The position numbers and the translations under genes are program-made. Positions 43,847-52,639 of a stretch of 64,000 nucleotides of DNA are shown piece after piece (positions within the stretch are counted from its first letter, which is position 1; each line of letters opens with the position of its first letter). The notes beneath the pieces were generated by a model. The model had not been told where the DNA came from. It saw only the letters and a list, made by a program, of their open reading frames with translations, and made no database searches. Origin of the DNA: Caulobacter sp. 602-2 (GTDB taxonomy: Bacteria; Pseudomonadota; Alphaproteobacteria; Caulobacterales; Caulobacteraceae); contig NZ_JAAKGT010000007.1 in NCBI RefSeq assembly GCF_011043625.1, positions 1 to 64,000 on the forward strand, in the 5' to 3' direction.

Positions 43847-44632
43847 ATGGGCAAGGCCTATCTCTCCATCGAGAACCTGGGCGTCACCTTCGGGCACGGC
43901 GCGGGGGCTTCCGAGGTGCTGCGCGGCGTCGAGCTGCAGGTGGCCAAGGGCGAGTTCGTCTCGATCATCGGCCATTCGGGCTGCGGCAAGTCCACGCTGC
44001 TGAACGTGGTGGCGGGCCTGGTTCCGGCCTCCACCGGGGCGGTGATCCTCGACCGCGAGGCCGTCAGCGCGCCGGGGCCGGAGCGGGCGGTGGTGTTCCA
44101 GAACCACTCCCTGCTGCCGTGGCTGTCGGTGCGCGAGAACGTGCAGCTGGCGGTGGACAAGGTGTTCGCCGGCAAGAAGTCGGCGGCCGAGCGCCGCGAC
44201 TGGACGCTGCACAACCTCGACCTCGTCAAGATGACCCACGCCAGGGACAAGCGGCCGTCCGAGATCTCGGGCGGCATGAAGCAGCGGGTCGGCATCGCCC
44301 GGGCGCTGGCTATGCAGCCCAAGGTGCTGCTGCTGGACGAGCCGTTCGGGGCGCTGGACGCCCTGACCCGCGCGCACCTGCAGGACAGCGTCATGGAGAT
44401 CCAGGCCAGCCTCAACAACACCGTGCTGATGGTCACCCACGACGTCGACGAGGCGGTGCTGCTGTCGGACCGCATCGTGATGATGACCAACGGCCCGCGC
44501 GCCACGATCGGCGAGGTGCGCCCGGTGGATCTCGTCCGGCCGCGCGATCGCCTGGCCGTGGCGGAGGACGCGTCTTACGTCCATGCCCGGGCGGCGGTGA
44601 TCGAGTTCCTCTATGCGCGGAGGGCGGCTTAG
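43847..44632 (+). CDS. nrtD: Nitrate-type ABC transporter ATPase (NrtD family)
   Basis: A 261-residue ABC ATPase with Walker A GHSGCGKST at residues 42-50, the Q-loop FQNHSLLPW, the signature SGGMKQRVGIARAL, Walker B LLLDEPFGALD and the switch His in VTHDVDEA. It is a single-domain ATPase like NrtD, with no NrtC-like C-terminal binding domain. Its stop overlaps the stop of the convergent GntR gene by 3-4 bp. No nitrate reductase gene follows. Confidence 0.9.
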   Translation: MGKAYLSIENLGVTFGHGAGASEVLRGVELQVAKGEFVSIIGHSGCGKSTLLNVVAGLVPASTGAVILDREAVSAPGPERAVVFQNHSLLPWLSVRENVQLAVDKVFAGKKSAAERRDWTLHNLDLVKMTHARDKRPSEISGGMKQRVGIARALAMQPKVLLLDEPFGALDALTRAHLQDSVMEIQASLNNTVLMVTHDVDEAVLLSDRIVMMTNGPRATIGEVRPVDLVRPRDRLAVAEDASYVHARAAVIEFLYARRAA

Positions 44633-45270
44633 GCCGCCAGCTGCTGGCGCAGGTCGGCCAGCGTGCCTTCGATGTGCTCGGCGAGCAGCGCTTCCACCCG
44701 CGCCGCGTCGCCGGCCTTCCAGGCGTCGAGGATGGCCCGGTGCTCGCGGCTGGCGCGCTCGTCGCGGCCCAGCGGCTCCAGATGCAGGCGCACATAGCGC
44801 TCCGACAGGATCTGCAGGCGCTCGACCAACTGGCTCGTGACATGCCCGCCGGGGCGGACCAGGGCCATGTGGAAGGCGCGGTTGCAGGTCACGTGGTCGC
44901 CCTGCGGCTTGCCCAGCTCGGCTTCCAGCGTCGCCAGGGCGCTTTCGGCGTGGGCGTGGTCGTCGGGGCCGGCCTTCAGCGCCGCCTCGGCCGCCGCGCC
45001 GGGCTCCAGCCGCAGGCGCAGGGCGAAGACCTCGCTGGCCTCCTCGGTCGACGCCGGCCGGACGACATAGCCCTTGTTGGGGTACGAGCTCAGCAGCCCG
45101 TCCTGCTCCAGGCGGCTCAAGGCCTCGCGCAGCGGAATCTTGGAGACCCCCAGTTCGGCGGCGATGGTGTCCTGCCGCACCGCCGCGCCTGGCGGCATGT
45201 CGCCCGTTAGGATCCTCCGTCGCACGATCTCGTAGGTCTGATCGGACAGGGTGCGGACGACGATACTCAT
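44629..45270 (-). CDS. GntR-family (FadR-type) regulator of the hydroxyproline locus
   Basis: A 213-residue regulator with an N-terminal winged helix-turn-helix (TYEIVRRRILTGDMPPGAAVRQDTIAAELGVSKIPLREALSRLEQDGLL) and an FCD-type all-helical ligand-binding domain with conserved metal-binding His residues (NRAFHMAL, ASREHRAIL). It ends a three-gene minus-strand operon with the epimerase and deaminase genes. The operator is probably the palindrome at 47343, and the inducer a hydroxyproline or a product. Confidence 0.85.
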   Translation of the reverse strand: MSIVVRTLSDQTYEIVRRRILTGDMPPGAAVRQDTIAAELGVSKIPLREALSRLEQDGLLSSYPNKGYVVRPASTEEASEVFALRLRLEPGAAAEAALKAGPDDHAHAESALATLEAELGKPQGDHVTCNRAFHMALVRPGGHVTSQLVERLQILSERYVRLHLEPLGRDERASREHRAILDAWKAGDAARVEALLAEHIEGTLADLRQQLAA

Positions 45271-45361
45271 GCGTTGCGAACTGGCCCCAGTCGGCGCCCC
45301 CGCGCCGAAACAAGCCCCGTATACCAGATTGCGCCGGGACCCGGATTAAACCTCGGTCATT

Positions 45362-46360
45362 TCAGACCACTTGGAAACCCGCCCAGAACGGATCCTCGCG
45401 GTCGATCCAGAGGGTGTTGAATCCCGTGGCGATCGCCGAGCCCTGAACCGAGGGAATGATCGCCTGGTGATCGCCCAGCACGGCCTTGGCCTCCACCCGC
45501 CCGACGAAACGGCTCTTGATGTAGCTTTCGTGGACGAAGGCCTCGCCGACCTGCAGCCGGCCGGTGGCGAAAAGGTGCGCCAGTCGCGCCGAGGTGCCGG
45601 TGCCGCAGGGACTGCGGTCGATGGCCCGATCGCCGTAGAACACCGCGTTGCGGCCGTCCGCGCCGTCGCCAGCGGGGGCGTCGGCCCACAGGACGTGGCT
45701 GACCCCGCGGATCGTCGGGTCCAGCGGATGCACCGGCTCGACCTGCTCGCGCACCAGGGCGCGCACGAGCGGGCTCAGCCGCAGGATCTCGGCCGCGCCC
45801 AGGGCGTCGACCCCGGCATAGGCGCCCTGCGGCTCGACGATGGCGTAGAAGTTGCCGCCATAGGAGACGTCGACGTTGAGCGGGCCAAGGCCCGGAACCT
45901 CGATCCGGATCCCGGTCGCGGCCAGATAGCTGGCGACGTTACGGATCTTCACCGAGGTCACCTTCGAGCCTTGGGTCCCGTAGGCGATGTCGATGACCCC
46001 GGCCGGAACCTCCAGCCGCAGGCGGCCGGGCTCACGCGGGGTGATTAGGCCGTTCTCAAGGGCGAAGGTGACGATGCCGATCGTGCCGTGGCCGCACATC
46101 GGCAGGCAGCCGCTGGTCTCGACGAACAGGATGCCCGCGTCGCAGTCGGGCAGGGTGGGCGGGTAGAGGAAGCCGCCCGACATCATGTCGTGGCCGCGTG
46201 GCTCGAACATCAGGCCGGTGCGGATCCAGTCGAAGCGGGCCAGGAAGTCCTGCCGCCGCTCGCTCATGCTGGCCCCGCGCAACAGCGGCGCGCCGCCGGC
46301 GACCAGCCGCACGGGGTTTCCGGCCGTGTGGCCGTCGATGCAGAAGAAGGTGTGGCGCAT
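45362..46360 (-). CDS. 4-hydroxyproline 2-epimerase
   Basis: A 332-residue enzyme of the proline racemase family that turns trans-4-hydroxy-L-proline into cis-4-hydroxy-D-proline. Both active-site cysteines are present, Cys89 in PMCGHGTIG and Cys252 in SPCGTGTSA. Two Cys residues mean an epimerase or racemase, not the Ser/Thr-containing trans-3-hydroxyproline dehydratase. His11 in DGHTAGNP is also usual. The partners on both sides (deaminase, oxidase) support the substrate. Confidence 0.92.
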   Translation of the reverse strand: MRHTFFCIDGHTAGNPVRLVAGGAPLLRGASMSERRQDFLARFDWIRTGLMFEPRGHDMMSGGFLYPPTLPDCDAGILFVETSGCLPMCGHGTIGIVTFALENGLITPREPGRLRLEVPAGVIDIAYGTQGSKVTSVKIRNVASYLAATGIRIEVPGLGPLNVDVSYGGNFYAIVEPQGAYAGVDALGAAEILRLSPLVRALVREQVEPVHPLDPTIRGVSHVLWADAPAGDGADGRNAVFYGDRAIDRSPCGTGTSARLAHLFATGRLQVGEAFVHESYIKSRFVGRVEAKAVLGDHQAIIPSVQGSAIATGFNTLWIDREDPFWAGFQVV

Positions 46361-46401
46361 GGCGTCTCCGGGAACCGGCGGGACTGTCGGGGTCAGGTGT
46401 G

Positions 46402-47319
46402 TCAGGCCGCCTGGGGCTTAGCCAGCACCGGCCGGCTGGCGGCGGCCTCCTCGACCATGGCGACCACCTGGGCCCGGCGGGCGCCGGCCAGCGGCAGGCG
46501 CGGCATGCGCACGCGTTCGGAGCCGCGGCCCATCATCTCCTCGGCCAGCTTGATCGACTGGACGAGGTCGTGCTCGGCGTCGAGGTGCAGCAGCGGCATG
46601 AACCAGCGGTAGATGCGCCGCGCGGTCTCCAGGTCGCCGGCCTCGACCGCCTCCACCAAGGCCACCGACTCCTGCGGGAAGGCGCTGGTCAGCCCCGAGA
46701 CCCAGCCCTTGGCGCCCAGCAGCAGGCCCTCCAGCGCCACGTCGTCCAAGCCCGCCATCAGCACGAAGCGCTCGCCGAAGGCGCGGGAAAGGTCGGTGAA
46801 GCGGCGGGTGTCGGGCGCGCTTTCCTTGACCGCCACGATGGTCGGCTCGTCGGCCAGGCGCGACAGCACCTCCAGGCCGATCGAGACGCGGTAGGCCGGT
46901 GGGTTGTTGTAGAGCATGATCGGCAGGCCGGAGGCGCGGGCCACCGTGCGGAAGTGGGCCTCCAGTTCGGCCTCGGCGGGCACATAGACCATGGCCGGCA
47001 GGGCCATCAGCGCGGTCGCGCCGATCGCCTCGGCGTCGCGGGCGAAGGCGGCGGCGCGCGGCGTGGTCAGCTCCGAGCAGCCGACGATGATCGGCACCCG
47101 CCCGGCCACCACCTCGACGGCGGCCTTCAGCAGGCTGCGCTTCTCGTCGGGCTCCAGCGAATTGTTCTCGCCGCAGGTGCCCAGCACGACCAGGCCATGC
47201 ACCCCGTCGCGCACAAGATTGTCGAGCACCCGCTGGCTGGCGTCATGGTCCACCGACAGGTCAGGCTTGAACTGGGTGGTGGCGGCGGGGAATACCCCGG
47301 TCCAGCGCATGGGGCTCAT
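46402..47319 (-). CDS. DapA-family 1-pyrroline-4-hydroxy-2-carboxylate deaminase
   Basis: A 305-residue Schiff-base aldolase-fold enzyme with Lys165 in VAVKES and Tyr137 in LYNNPPAY. The family includes dihydrodipicolinate synthase, but the position next to a hydroxyproline epimerase and a D-amino acid oxidase points to the deaminase that makes 2-oxoglutarate semialdehyde. AGGAG lies 10 nt before the ATG at 47319. The dehydrogenase that finishes the pathway is not in the window. Confidence 0.87.
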   Translation of the reverse strand: MSPMRWTGVFPAATTQFKPDLSVDHDASQRVLDNLVRDGVHGLVVLGTCGENNSLEPDEKRSLLKAAVEVVAGRVPIIVGCSELTTPRAAAFARDAEAIGATALMALPAMVYVPAEAELEAHFRTVARASGLPIMLYNNPPAYRVSIGLEVLSRLADEPTIVAVKESAPDTRRFTDLSRAFGERFVLMAGLDDVALEGLLLGAKGWVSGLTSAFPQESVALVEAVEAGDLETARRIYRWFMPLLHLDAEHDLVQSIKLAEEMMGRGSERVRMPRLPLAGARRAQVVAMVEEAAASRPVLAKPQAA

Positions 47320-47342
47320 TGCTTTGCGGCTCCTGTTTCGTC

Positions 47343-47358
47343 ATATCGTATACGATAT
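47343..47358. promoter_or_regulatory. Palindromic operator in the divergent hydroxyproline promoter
   Basis: ATATCGTATACGATAT is a perfect 16-bp palindrome in the only AT-rich spot between the divergent deaminase and oxidase genes, 23 bp from one start and 24 from the other. FadR-type GntR proteins commonly bind short palindromes of this form, so it is the probable target of the GntR regulator at 44629. A half-match GTATAC is at 45319-45324, before the regulator gene. Confidence 0.65.
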
Positions 47359-47382
47359 TAAGCTGAGGGACGTGGCAAGGGC

Positions 47383-48651
47383 ATGAAGGCGGCTGGAACG
47401 GCGGTGATCGGCGGCGGGATCGTCGGGACGGCCTGCGCGCTCGCCCTGCGCCGCGCCGGCGAGGACGTGCTGCTGATCGATCCGCGCCGGGACTCGCCGC
47501 CGGCCTCGTTCGGCAACGCCGGCCACATCGCCGTCGAACAGGTCGAGCCGCTGGCGTCGCCGACGGCCCTGGCCTCGGCCCCGCGCCGGCTGTTCGGTCT
47601 GGGCGGGGCGCTGGATTTCCGCCTCGCCGACGTCGGGACCTGGGCGCCGTGGGTCGCCCGCTATGTCGCCGCCAGCACCGCCGAACGCGCGGGCAGGGGC
47701 AGGGCGGCGCTGGGCGGCCTGCTGGCCGACGCCTTGCCGGCCTGGCGACGCCTGGCCGCTTCGCTGGGGCGCCCCGACCTCGTCATCGAGCAGGGCCACC
47801 TGGTGGTCTGGGAGACCAGCGACGCGGCCCGCAAGGGCCTGGCCGCTTGGCGCGAGGCCGACATCGGGACGGCGAGCCTGTCCACCCTTGACGATGCGGG
47901 CCTGCGCCGCGTCGCCCGCCAGGTGAAGCCCCCGCTGGTCGGCGGCGTGCGCTTCGACGGCACGGCCCAGGTCAGCGATCCGGGCGGCGCCCTGCGTCTG
48001 CTGGGCGAGGCGTTCGAGGCCGAGGGCGGCCGCCGGCTGGTTGCGAGCGTGGCCCGCCTGGCGCCCGCCGGACGCGGCGTCCAGGCCGTGCTGGACAGCG
48101 GCGAGCGCGTGGCCGCCGGCCGCATCCTGGTCGCCGGCGGGGTGGGTTCGGGACCCCTGATGCGAAGCCTTGGCCATGTCGCGCCGGTCATCGCCGAGCG
48201 CGGCTATCACCTGGAAGGCGGGGCCGGCGGCTGGGCCGACCTGCCGCCGGTGGTGTTCGAGGACCGCTCGCTGATCCTCACCCGCTTTGGCGACCGGCTG
48301 CGGGCGGCCAGCTTCGTCGAGTTCTGCCGCGACGGCGCGCCGCCCGACCCGGCCAAGTGGGCGCGCCTGCACCATCACCTGGCGGCGCTGGGCATCTCGC
48401 TGCAGGGCGAGGTGCGGCAATGGTCCGGCGCGCGGCCCACCTTGCCCGACTACCTGCCGGCCATCGGCGCCAGCCGGCGGGCCGATAACCTCTACTACGC
48501 CTTTGGCCACCAGCACCTGGGGCTGACCCTGGCGGCGACCACCGGCGAGATCACGGCCCGGTTGATGGCCGGCAAGCCCGTAGACCTGGCTCCCTTCGAC
48601 CTGGACCGGTTCGCATCCGGTCGCGACAAGACCACGAGGAAAGACACATGA
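47383..48651 (+). CDS. FAD-dependent D-amino acid oxidase, probable cis-4-hydroxy-D-proline oxidase
   Basis: A 422-residue flavoprotein of the DadA/DAO family with the FAD-binding AVIGGGIVGTACALAL at the N-terminus, a middle GGVRFDGTAQVSDP and a C-terminal GARPTLPDYLPAIG and GHQHLGLTLAATTG. The likely reaction is oxidation of cis-4-hydroxy-D-proline to 1-pyrroline-4-hydroxy-2-carboxylate. It is divergent from the deaminase gene and overlaps the peptidase gene by 4 bp. Confidence 0.88.
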   Translation: MKAAGTAVIGGGIVGTACALALRRAGEDVLLIDPRRDSPPASFGNAGHIAVEQVEPLASPTALASAPRRLFGLGGALDFRLADVGTWAPWVARYVAASTAERAGRGRAALGGLLADALPAWRRLAASLGRPDLVIEQGHLVVWETSDAARKGLAAWREADIGTASLSTLDDAGLRRVARQVKPPLVGGVRFDGTAQVSDPGGALRLLGEAFEAEGGRRLVASVARLAPAGRGVQAVLDSGERVAAGRILVAGGVGSGPLMRSLGHVAPVIAERGYHLEGGAGGWADLPPVVFEDRSLILTRFGDRLRAASFVEFCRDGAPPDPAKWARLHHHLAALGISLQGEVRQWSGARPTLPDYLPAIGASRRADNLYYAFGHQHLGLTLAATTGEITARLMAGKPVDLAPFDLDRFASGRDKTTRKDT

Positions 48652-49859
48652 CCCTGGGCGTGGGCGGATCGACCATGGCCGCCGAACTGGCCGACCTTTC
48701 GCTACGCGCCGGCCGGCCGCCGGCCATCGCCGCCGCCGAGTACGAGGCGCGGCTGGAGAAGGCGAGGGCGCTGACCCGCGCGCTGGGCGCCGACGCCCTG
48801 CTGATCGGGGCCGGCGCCTCGCTGCGCTATTTCACCGGCGTGCCGTGGGGCGCGACCGAGCGGCTGGTCGCCCTGCTGCTGCCGGTGACCGGCGCGCCGG
48901 TGATGATCTGCCCCGGCTTCGAGCTGGGCTCGCTGCAGGCCGACCTGAAGATCGAGGTCGAGATCCGCCTGTGGCAGGAGCACGAGAGCCCCGCCGCCCT
49001 GGTCGGCCGGGCGCTGGCGCAGCTGGGCGCCGACGTGCTGGCGCTGGATCCGGCTGCGCCGTTCTCGCTGTTCGCCGCCCTGCGGCAGGCCGCACCGTCG
49101 CTGTCGGTCAAGGACGCCGGGCCGGTGGTCGACGGCTGCCGGGGCGTGAAGTCGCCGGCCGAACTGGCGTTGATGCGCTACGCCAAGGCCATCACCCTGG
49201 ACGTCCATCGCCGCGCCGGCGCGGTGCTGGCGCCGGGCGTGCGGGCCAGCGAGGTGAAACGCTTCATCGACGAGGCGCATCGCGCGGCCAGCGGCGGCGG
49301 CTCGACCTTCTGCGCCGTGCAGTTCGGCGAGGCTACGGCCTATCCGCACGGCCTGCCTGGCGACCAGGAGTTGGCCGAGGACGATCTCGTGCTGATCGAC
49401 ACCGGCTGCCAGGTCGAGGGCTACCAGGCCGACATCACCCGCACCTACGTATTCGGTGCGCCCGGCGACGAGCATCGCCGGATCTGGGAGATCGAACACG
49501 AGGCGCAGGCCGCCGCCTTCGCCGCCGTCCGTCCCGGCCTGCCGTGCGAGGCTGTCGACGCGGTCGCCCGCCGGGTGCTCGAACGTCATGGCCTGGGCCC
49601 CGACTACGCCCTGCCGGGCCTGCCGCACCGCACCGGCCACGGCATCGGCCTGTCGATCCACGAAGGACCTTACCTGGTGCGCGGCGATGCGACGCCCCTG
49701 GCGCCGGGCATGTGCTTTTCCAACGAGCCGATGATCGTCATCTCCGGCCGCTTCGGCGTGCGCCTGGAGGACCATTTCCACGTCACCGAGGACGGGGCGG
49801 CCTGGTTCACCCCGCCGTCTCCGTCGATCGACGACCCGTTCGGCCTGCGGGCTCGGTGA
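48648..49859 (+). CDS. M24-family Xaa-Pro peptidase (prolidase-like)
   Basis: A 403-residue creatinase/prolidase-type metallopeptidase. The N-terminal domain (residues about 30-165) is followed by the catalytic pita-bread domain with the five metal ligands: Asp in LIDTGC, Asp in ADITRT, His in HRTGHGIGL, Glu in SNEPMI and Glu in RLEDHF. It cleaves dipeptides or peptides with proline in second place. In a hydroxyproline locus it would release (hydroxy)proline from collagen- or plant-glycoprotein-derived peptides. The ATG has GAGGAAAG before it and overlaps the oxidase stop. Confidence 0.87.
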   Translation: MTLGVGGSTMAAELADLSLRAGRPPAIAAAEYEARLEKARALTRALGADALLIGAGASLRYFTGVPWGATERLVALLLPVTGAPVMICPGFELGSLQADLKIEVEIRLWQEHESPAALVGRALAQLGADVLALDPAAPFSLFAALRQAAPSLSVKDAGPVVDGCRGVKSPAELALMRYAKAITLDVHRRAGAVLAPGVRASEVKRFIDEAHRAASGGGSTFCAVQFGEATAYPHGLPGDQELAEDDLVLIDTGCQVEGYQADITRTYVFGAPGDEHRRIWEIEHEAQAAAFAAVRPGLPCEAVDAVARRVLERHGLGPDYALPGLPHRTGHGIGLSIHEGPYLVRGDATPLAPGMCFSNEPMIVISGRFGVRLEDHFHVTEDGAAWFTPPSPSIDDPFGLRAR

Positions 49860-49910
49860 TCCTCCCCCTCTGGAAGAGCCGGCCCGACGGGCGGGGAGGG
49901 GAAGTCCAGC

Positions 49911-50552
49911 CTATTTCAGCCCGAGGGTGACCGGGTTGGTCGTGCGCACCAGGGCCCGGGGCGGGGCGTCCTGGGAGGCTACGGTCTGTTCGGCGGCCTT
50001 CTCGGCGGTCACGGCCTGGCCCTGGGAGTCGACGAAGGCCGCGGTGATGCCGCGGGCCGACATCGCGGCGACGGCTTGCGCGCCGGTCAGGCCGCGCACC
50101 TCGGGCATGGGAGCCGCATCGTCCAGGGCGGTGGGCGGCGGCACGGGCACGATCTTGAAGGTCAGCTTGGCCGCGCCGCTGGCCTGGAAGGCGTAGCGCT
50201 GCTGGAAGGCCGCATCGACGGGGGTGACATAGGTCCGCGCCTTGCCGATCGCGGCGACCTGGCCCGACGTGCCGGCGCTGCCGTCGGCGCCGCCCGTGCC
50301 GCCGATGTGCATCGAGACCTGCACTTCGCAGGTGGTCTCTGGCAGCACGTAGAAGGTCGGCTGGTAGCCGATGGCGCGCAGGGCCTCGACGCCCTCGTCG
50401 CCGTCGCTCTCGTACATGGCCAGGGTGGCGGCCAGAGAGGCGTGGTCGAGCGCCGCCTGGGCCTCGGCCACCCCGCGACCGACGGCGGCGATCACCTCGC
50501 CCAGCGGCGTGGCCAGGCTTTCGCTGAGCAGGTCCGAAGCGTCCTGGGCCAT
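49911..50552 (-). CDS. PTFY-signature protein with C-terminal PASTA-like domain (operon gene 10)
   Basis: A 213-residue protein and last gene of the ten-gene operon. It has the cluster's N-terminal helix (PLGEVIAAVGRGVAEAQAALDHASL), the signature IGYQPTFYVL at residues 61-70 and the VPVPPP element of its relatives. The C-terminus (MPEVRGLTGAQAVAAMSARGI) resembles a PASTA domain, as in the preceding gene. No signal peptide is seen. Function unknown. Confidence 0.7.
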   Translation of the reverse strand: MAQDASDLLSESLATPLGEVIAAVGRGVAEAQAALDHASLAATLAMYESDGDEGVEALRAIGYQPTFYVLPETTCEVQVSMHIGGTGGADGSAGTSGQVAAIGKARTYVTPVDAAFQQRYAFQASGAAKLTFKIVPVPPPTALDDAAPMPEVRGLTGAQAVAAMSARGITAAFVDSQGQAVTAEKAAEQTVASQDAPPRALVRTTNPVTLGLK

Positions 50553-50555
50553 GGG

Positions 50556-51989
50556 TCAGGCTCCCTGTTCGTCGGCGAAGATGACCATCACCCGCGCGCC
50601 GCGGGCGATGATGGATCCGGCCCCGGGCGACTGGACCATGGCCTGGCCGGGGGCGACGGCCGGGTTGAGGCCGCGCGGGCCGGTGCTGGCCTCCAGCACC
50701 AGGCCCACCGAGGTCAGCACGCGGCGCACCGCGCTTTCGGTCAGCTGCAGCACGTCGGGCACGCGGGGGCCGTCGTCCTCGCTGGCGACCTTCTCGGGAA
50801 TGAACTGGAACTTCAGGTCGCTCAGCGAGTCCTGCGGCAGGGTCTTGAGGGTGTCGGCGTCGAGGAATTCCATGCTGCCGCTGTCGCGCAGTATGCCCTT
50901 GGCGCTGACCTGGATCGCACCCAGCGAAAAGCCCGTCGGCTTCAGGGTCTTCTGGGCGCTGTCGAGCTGGGTGGCCATGGTGGTGGCCAGATCGGTGACC
51001 GCCACGGTCCGCAGCGTGGACGCGACGGCGGGGTTGATCACGCCGGCCGTGGTCCCGGCCGTCGTCCCGCCGGTGGTTCCCGTCGTGGGATCCGGCGTGC
51101 GGGTGGCCTTGATGTCCTCGATCTCGAGGTCCTTGGCGACCAGGGTGGCGCGCAGGCCGGAGATTTCCTTCTCCTGCTCGGCGACCACCCGGCTCCGCTC
51201 GACCAGCTGGGCGTCGCGGCCGGCCAGTTCCTGGTCGCGTTGCGCCAGGCGGGCGTTGCTCTTGGCGGCGTCGTCGGCGGCCTGGGCCCTGACGGCGGCG
51301 ATCTGGGCGTCACGCTCGCCCAGGGCCTTGGACTGGCTCGCGATCTGGACGTCGCGGGCGGCCAGGTCCTGGTCGCTCTTGGCGCGGGCGGCGGTGATGT
51401 CGGCCTTTTCGGCGCGCAGGGTGGTGATCTGGGCGTCGCGCTCGGTGATCTGTTTCGACTGGGTCGAGATCTGGGCGTCCCGTGCGGCCAGATCCTGGTC
51501 GTTCTTGGCCAGCCGCGCGGTGAAGGTCTTGGTGGTGTCGTCGACCGCCTGGGCGCGGATCGCGGCGGCGTCGACCGTCGGCGTCGCGGCGATGGCCGCG
51601 TCGGTGGCCACCACCCCGCCGATCGGCGCGGCCGTCCGCAGGGTGCGGGCCGACAGGGTGCGGGCGATCACCGTCTCCTGCACGGCCAGGCGGCGCACCT
51701 GGCCGAAATCGATGGCCAGTGCGCCGGTGCGCGCGTTGCGGGTGAACTCGGGGCTGGCCGAGATCACGCCGGCGCCTTCGACCAGCCGGAAGGCCGGGGC
51801 GAAGGGCAGGGTGTCGTCGGCGATGGTTCCCGCGCCCTTGGCCGTGCCGGCCGCGTCGGTCTTGGCGCTGGAGGCGCTGGCCCAGGCGCCGGTCTTCAGG
51901 TCGAACAGCTGGACGTCCAGCGACGCGCCGGCCGCGACGGCGCCGTCGGCGTCGGTCAGCCGGGCGGTCCAGGAGAAGGCGGTGCTCAT
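50556..51989 (-). CDS. Coiled-coil protein with C-terminal PASTA domain (operon gene 9)
   Basis: A 477-residue protein in three parts: a beta-rich head (about 1-100; SWTARLTDADGAV), a coiled coil (about 150-290) of repeating ARDAQI/DQDLAARD units, and after a Thr/Gly linker a domain ending in a PASTA motif (VPDVLQLTESAVRRVLTSVGL, then VQSPGAG and VMVIFAD). PASTA domains bind peptidoglycan, but there is no signal peptide or membrane segment. Overlaps gene 8 by 4 bp. Function unknown. Confidence 0.72.
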   Translation of the reverse strand: MSTAFSWTARLTDADGAVAAGASLDVQLFDLKTGAWASASSAKTDAAGTAKGAGTIADDTLPFAPAFRLVEGAGVISASPEFTRNARTGALAIDFGQVRRLAVQETVIARTLSARTLRTAAPIGGVVATDAAIAATPTVDAAAIRAQAVDDTTKTFTARLAKNDQDLAARDAQISTQSKQITERDAQITTLRAEKADITAARAKSDQDLAARDVQIASQSKALGERDAQIAAVRAQAADDAAKSNARLAQRDQELAGRDAQLVERSRVVAEQEKEISGLRATLVAKDLEIEDIKATRTPDPTTGTTGGTTAGTTAGVINPAVASTLRTVAVTDLATTMATQLDSAQKTLKPTGFSLGAIQVSAKGILRDSGSMEFLDADTLKTLPQDSLSDLKFQFIPEKVASEDDGPRVPDVLQLTESAVRRVLTSVGLVLEASTGPRGLNPAVAPGQAMVQSPGAGSIIARGARVMVIFADEQGA

Positions 51990-52639
51990 CCGACTTCCTC
52001 CATGCCGATCACGCCCCGGCCGCTATAGGCGCCGATGGAGGCGACCACCACCACGACCGCGCGGGCGGGCTCCTTGGCGATCGACAGGGCGGCGACCGCG
52101 CGGCCCTCGGCGTCGGTGCGCAGCAGGGCCTGCTGCAGCCGCGTGCCGGGCTGGCGCACGAAATTGGCCACGCCCCGCGCCGCCGACAGGGTGGCGCTGG
52201 CGGCGTCGTCGATGTTCAGCTCGACCGGCTGGCCGGCCAGCACCTCGCCGGCGCTGTTGGTGACCACGACCGATAGGTTGGCCAGCCCGCCGATGTTGCC
52301 GCCGCCCGAGACGGCGATGCGCGGGGTGGGCAGGCCCTCGCCTGGCGGGGTGGCCACGAGGCGCCCGCTGATCGTGCTGCTGACCTGCTGGTTGGTGCTG
52401 TTCTGGTCCTTGGCGGTGAACAGCAGGGCGATGGGCCGCCCGCCGCTGTCGGCCTTGGTCTGCATGTCGACCTTGATCGAGAAGTCGAGGAACGGCAGCT
52501 GGTAGCCGCCGATGGGCGCGCCGCTGGCGTCGACCTTCGGGCCGCTGTTGAGGGCCAGCTGCGCCTCGCGCACTCCTTCGGCGAGGGCCACAAGCAACTC
52601 CTCGATCGAATTGCCGACGAAGCGGCTTTCGGCCGGCAT
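51986..52639 (-). CDS. Operon gene 8, helix then Ig-like beta protein
   Basis: A 217-residue protein. The start (NSIEELLVALAEGVREAQLALNSG) is a variant of the amphipathic N-terminal helix shared by the operon's PTFY-signature proteins, but the PTFY motif itself is missing. The rest is beta-rich with Big/Ig-like features (LANLSVVVTNSAGEVLAGQPVELNID, LLRTDAEGRAVAALSI). No signal peptide. It overlaps gene 7 by one base and gene 9 by 4 bp. Confidence 0.65.
   Translation of the reverse strand: MPAESRFVGNSIEELLVALAEGVREAQLALNSGPKVDASGAPIGGYQLPFLDFSIKVDMQTKADSGGRPIALLFTAKDQNSTNQQVSSTISGRLVATPPGEGLPTPRIAVSGGGNIGGLANLSVVVTNSAGEVLAGQPVELNIDDAASATLSAARGVANFVRQPGTRLQQALLRTDAEGRAVAALSIAKEPARAVVVVVASIGAYSGRGVIGMEEVG

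Noticed and set aside
49860-49910. CTCCCCCTC...GGGGAGGGG pairing as a terminator
   Set aside because: The arms are far apart and have no U-tract; it may be a weak shared end for the convergent genes, but I cannot support it.
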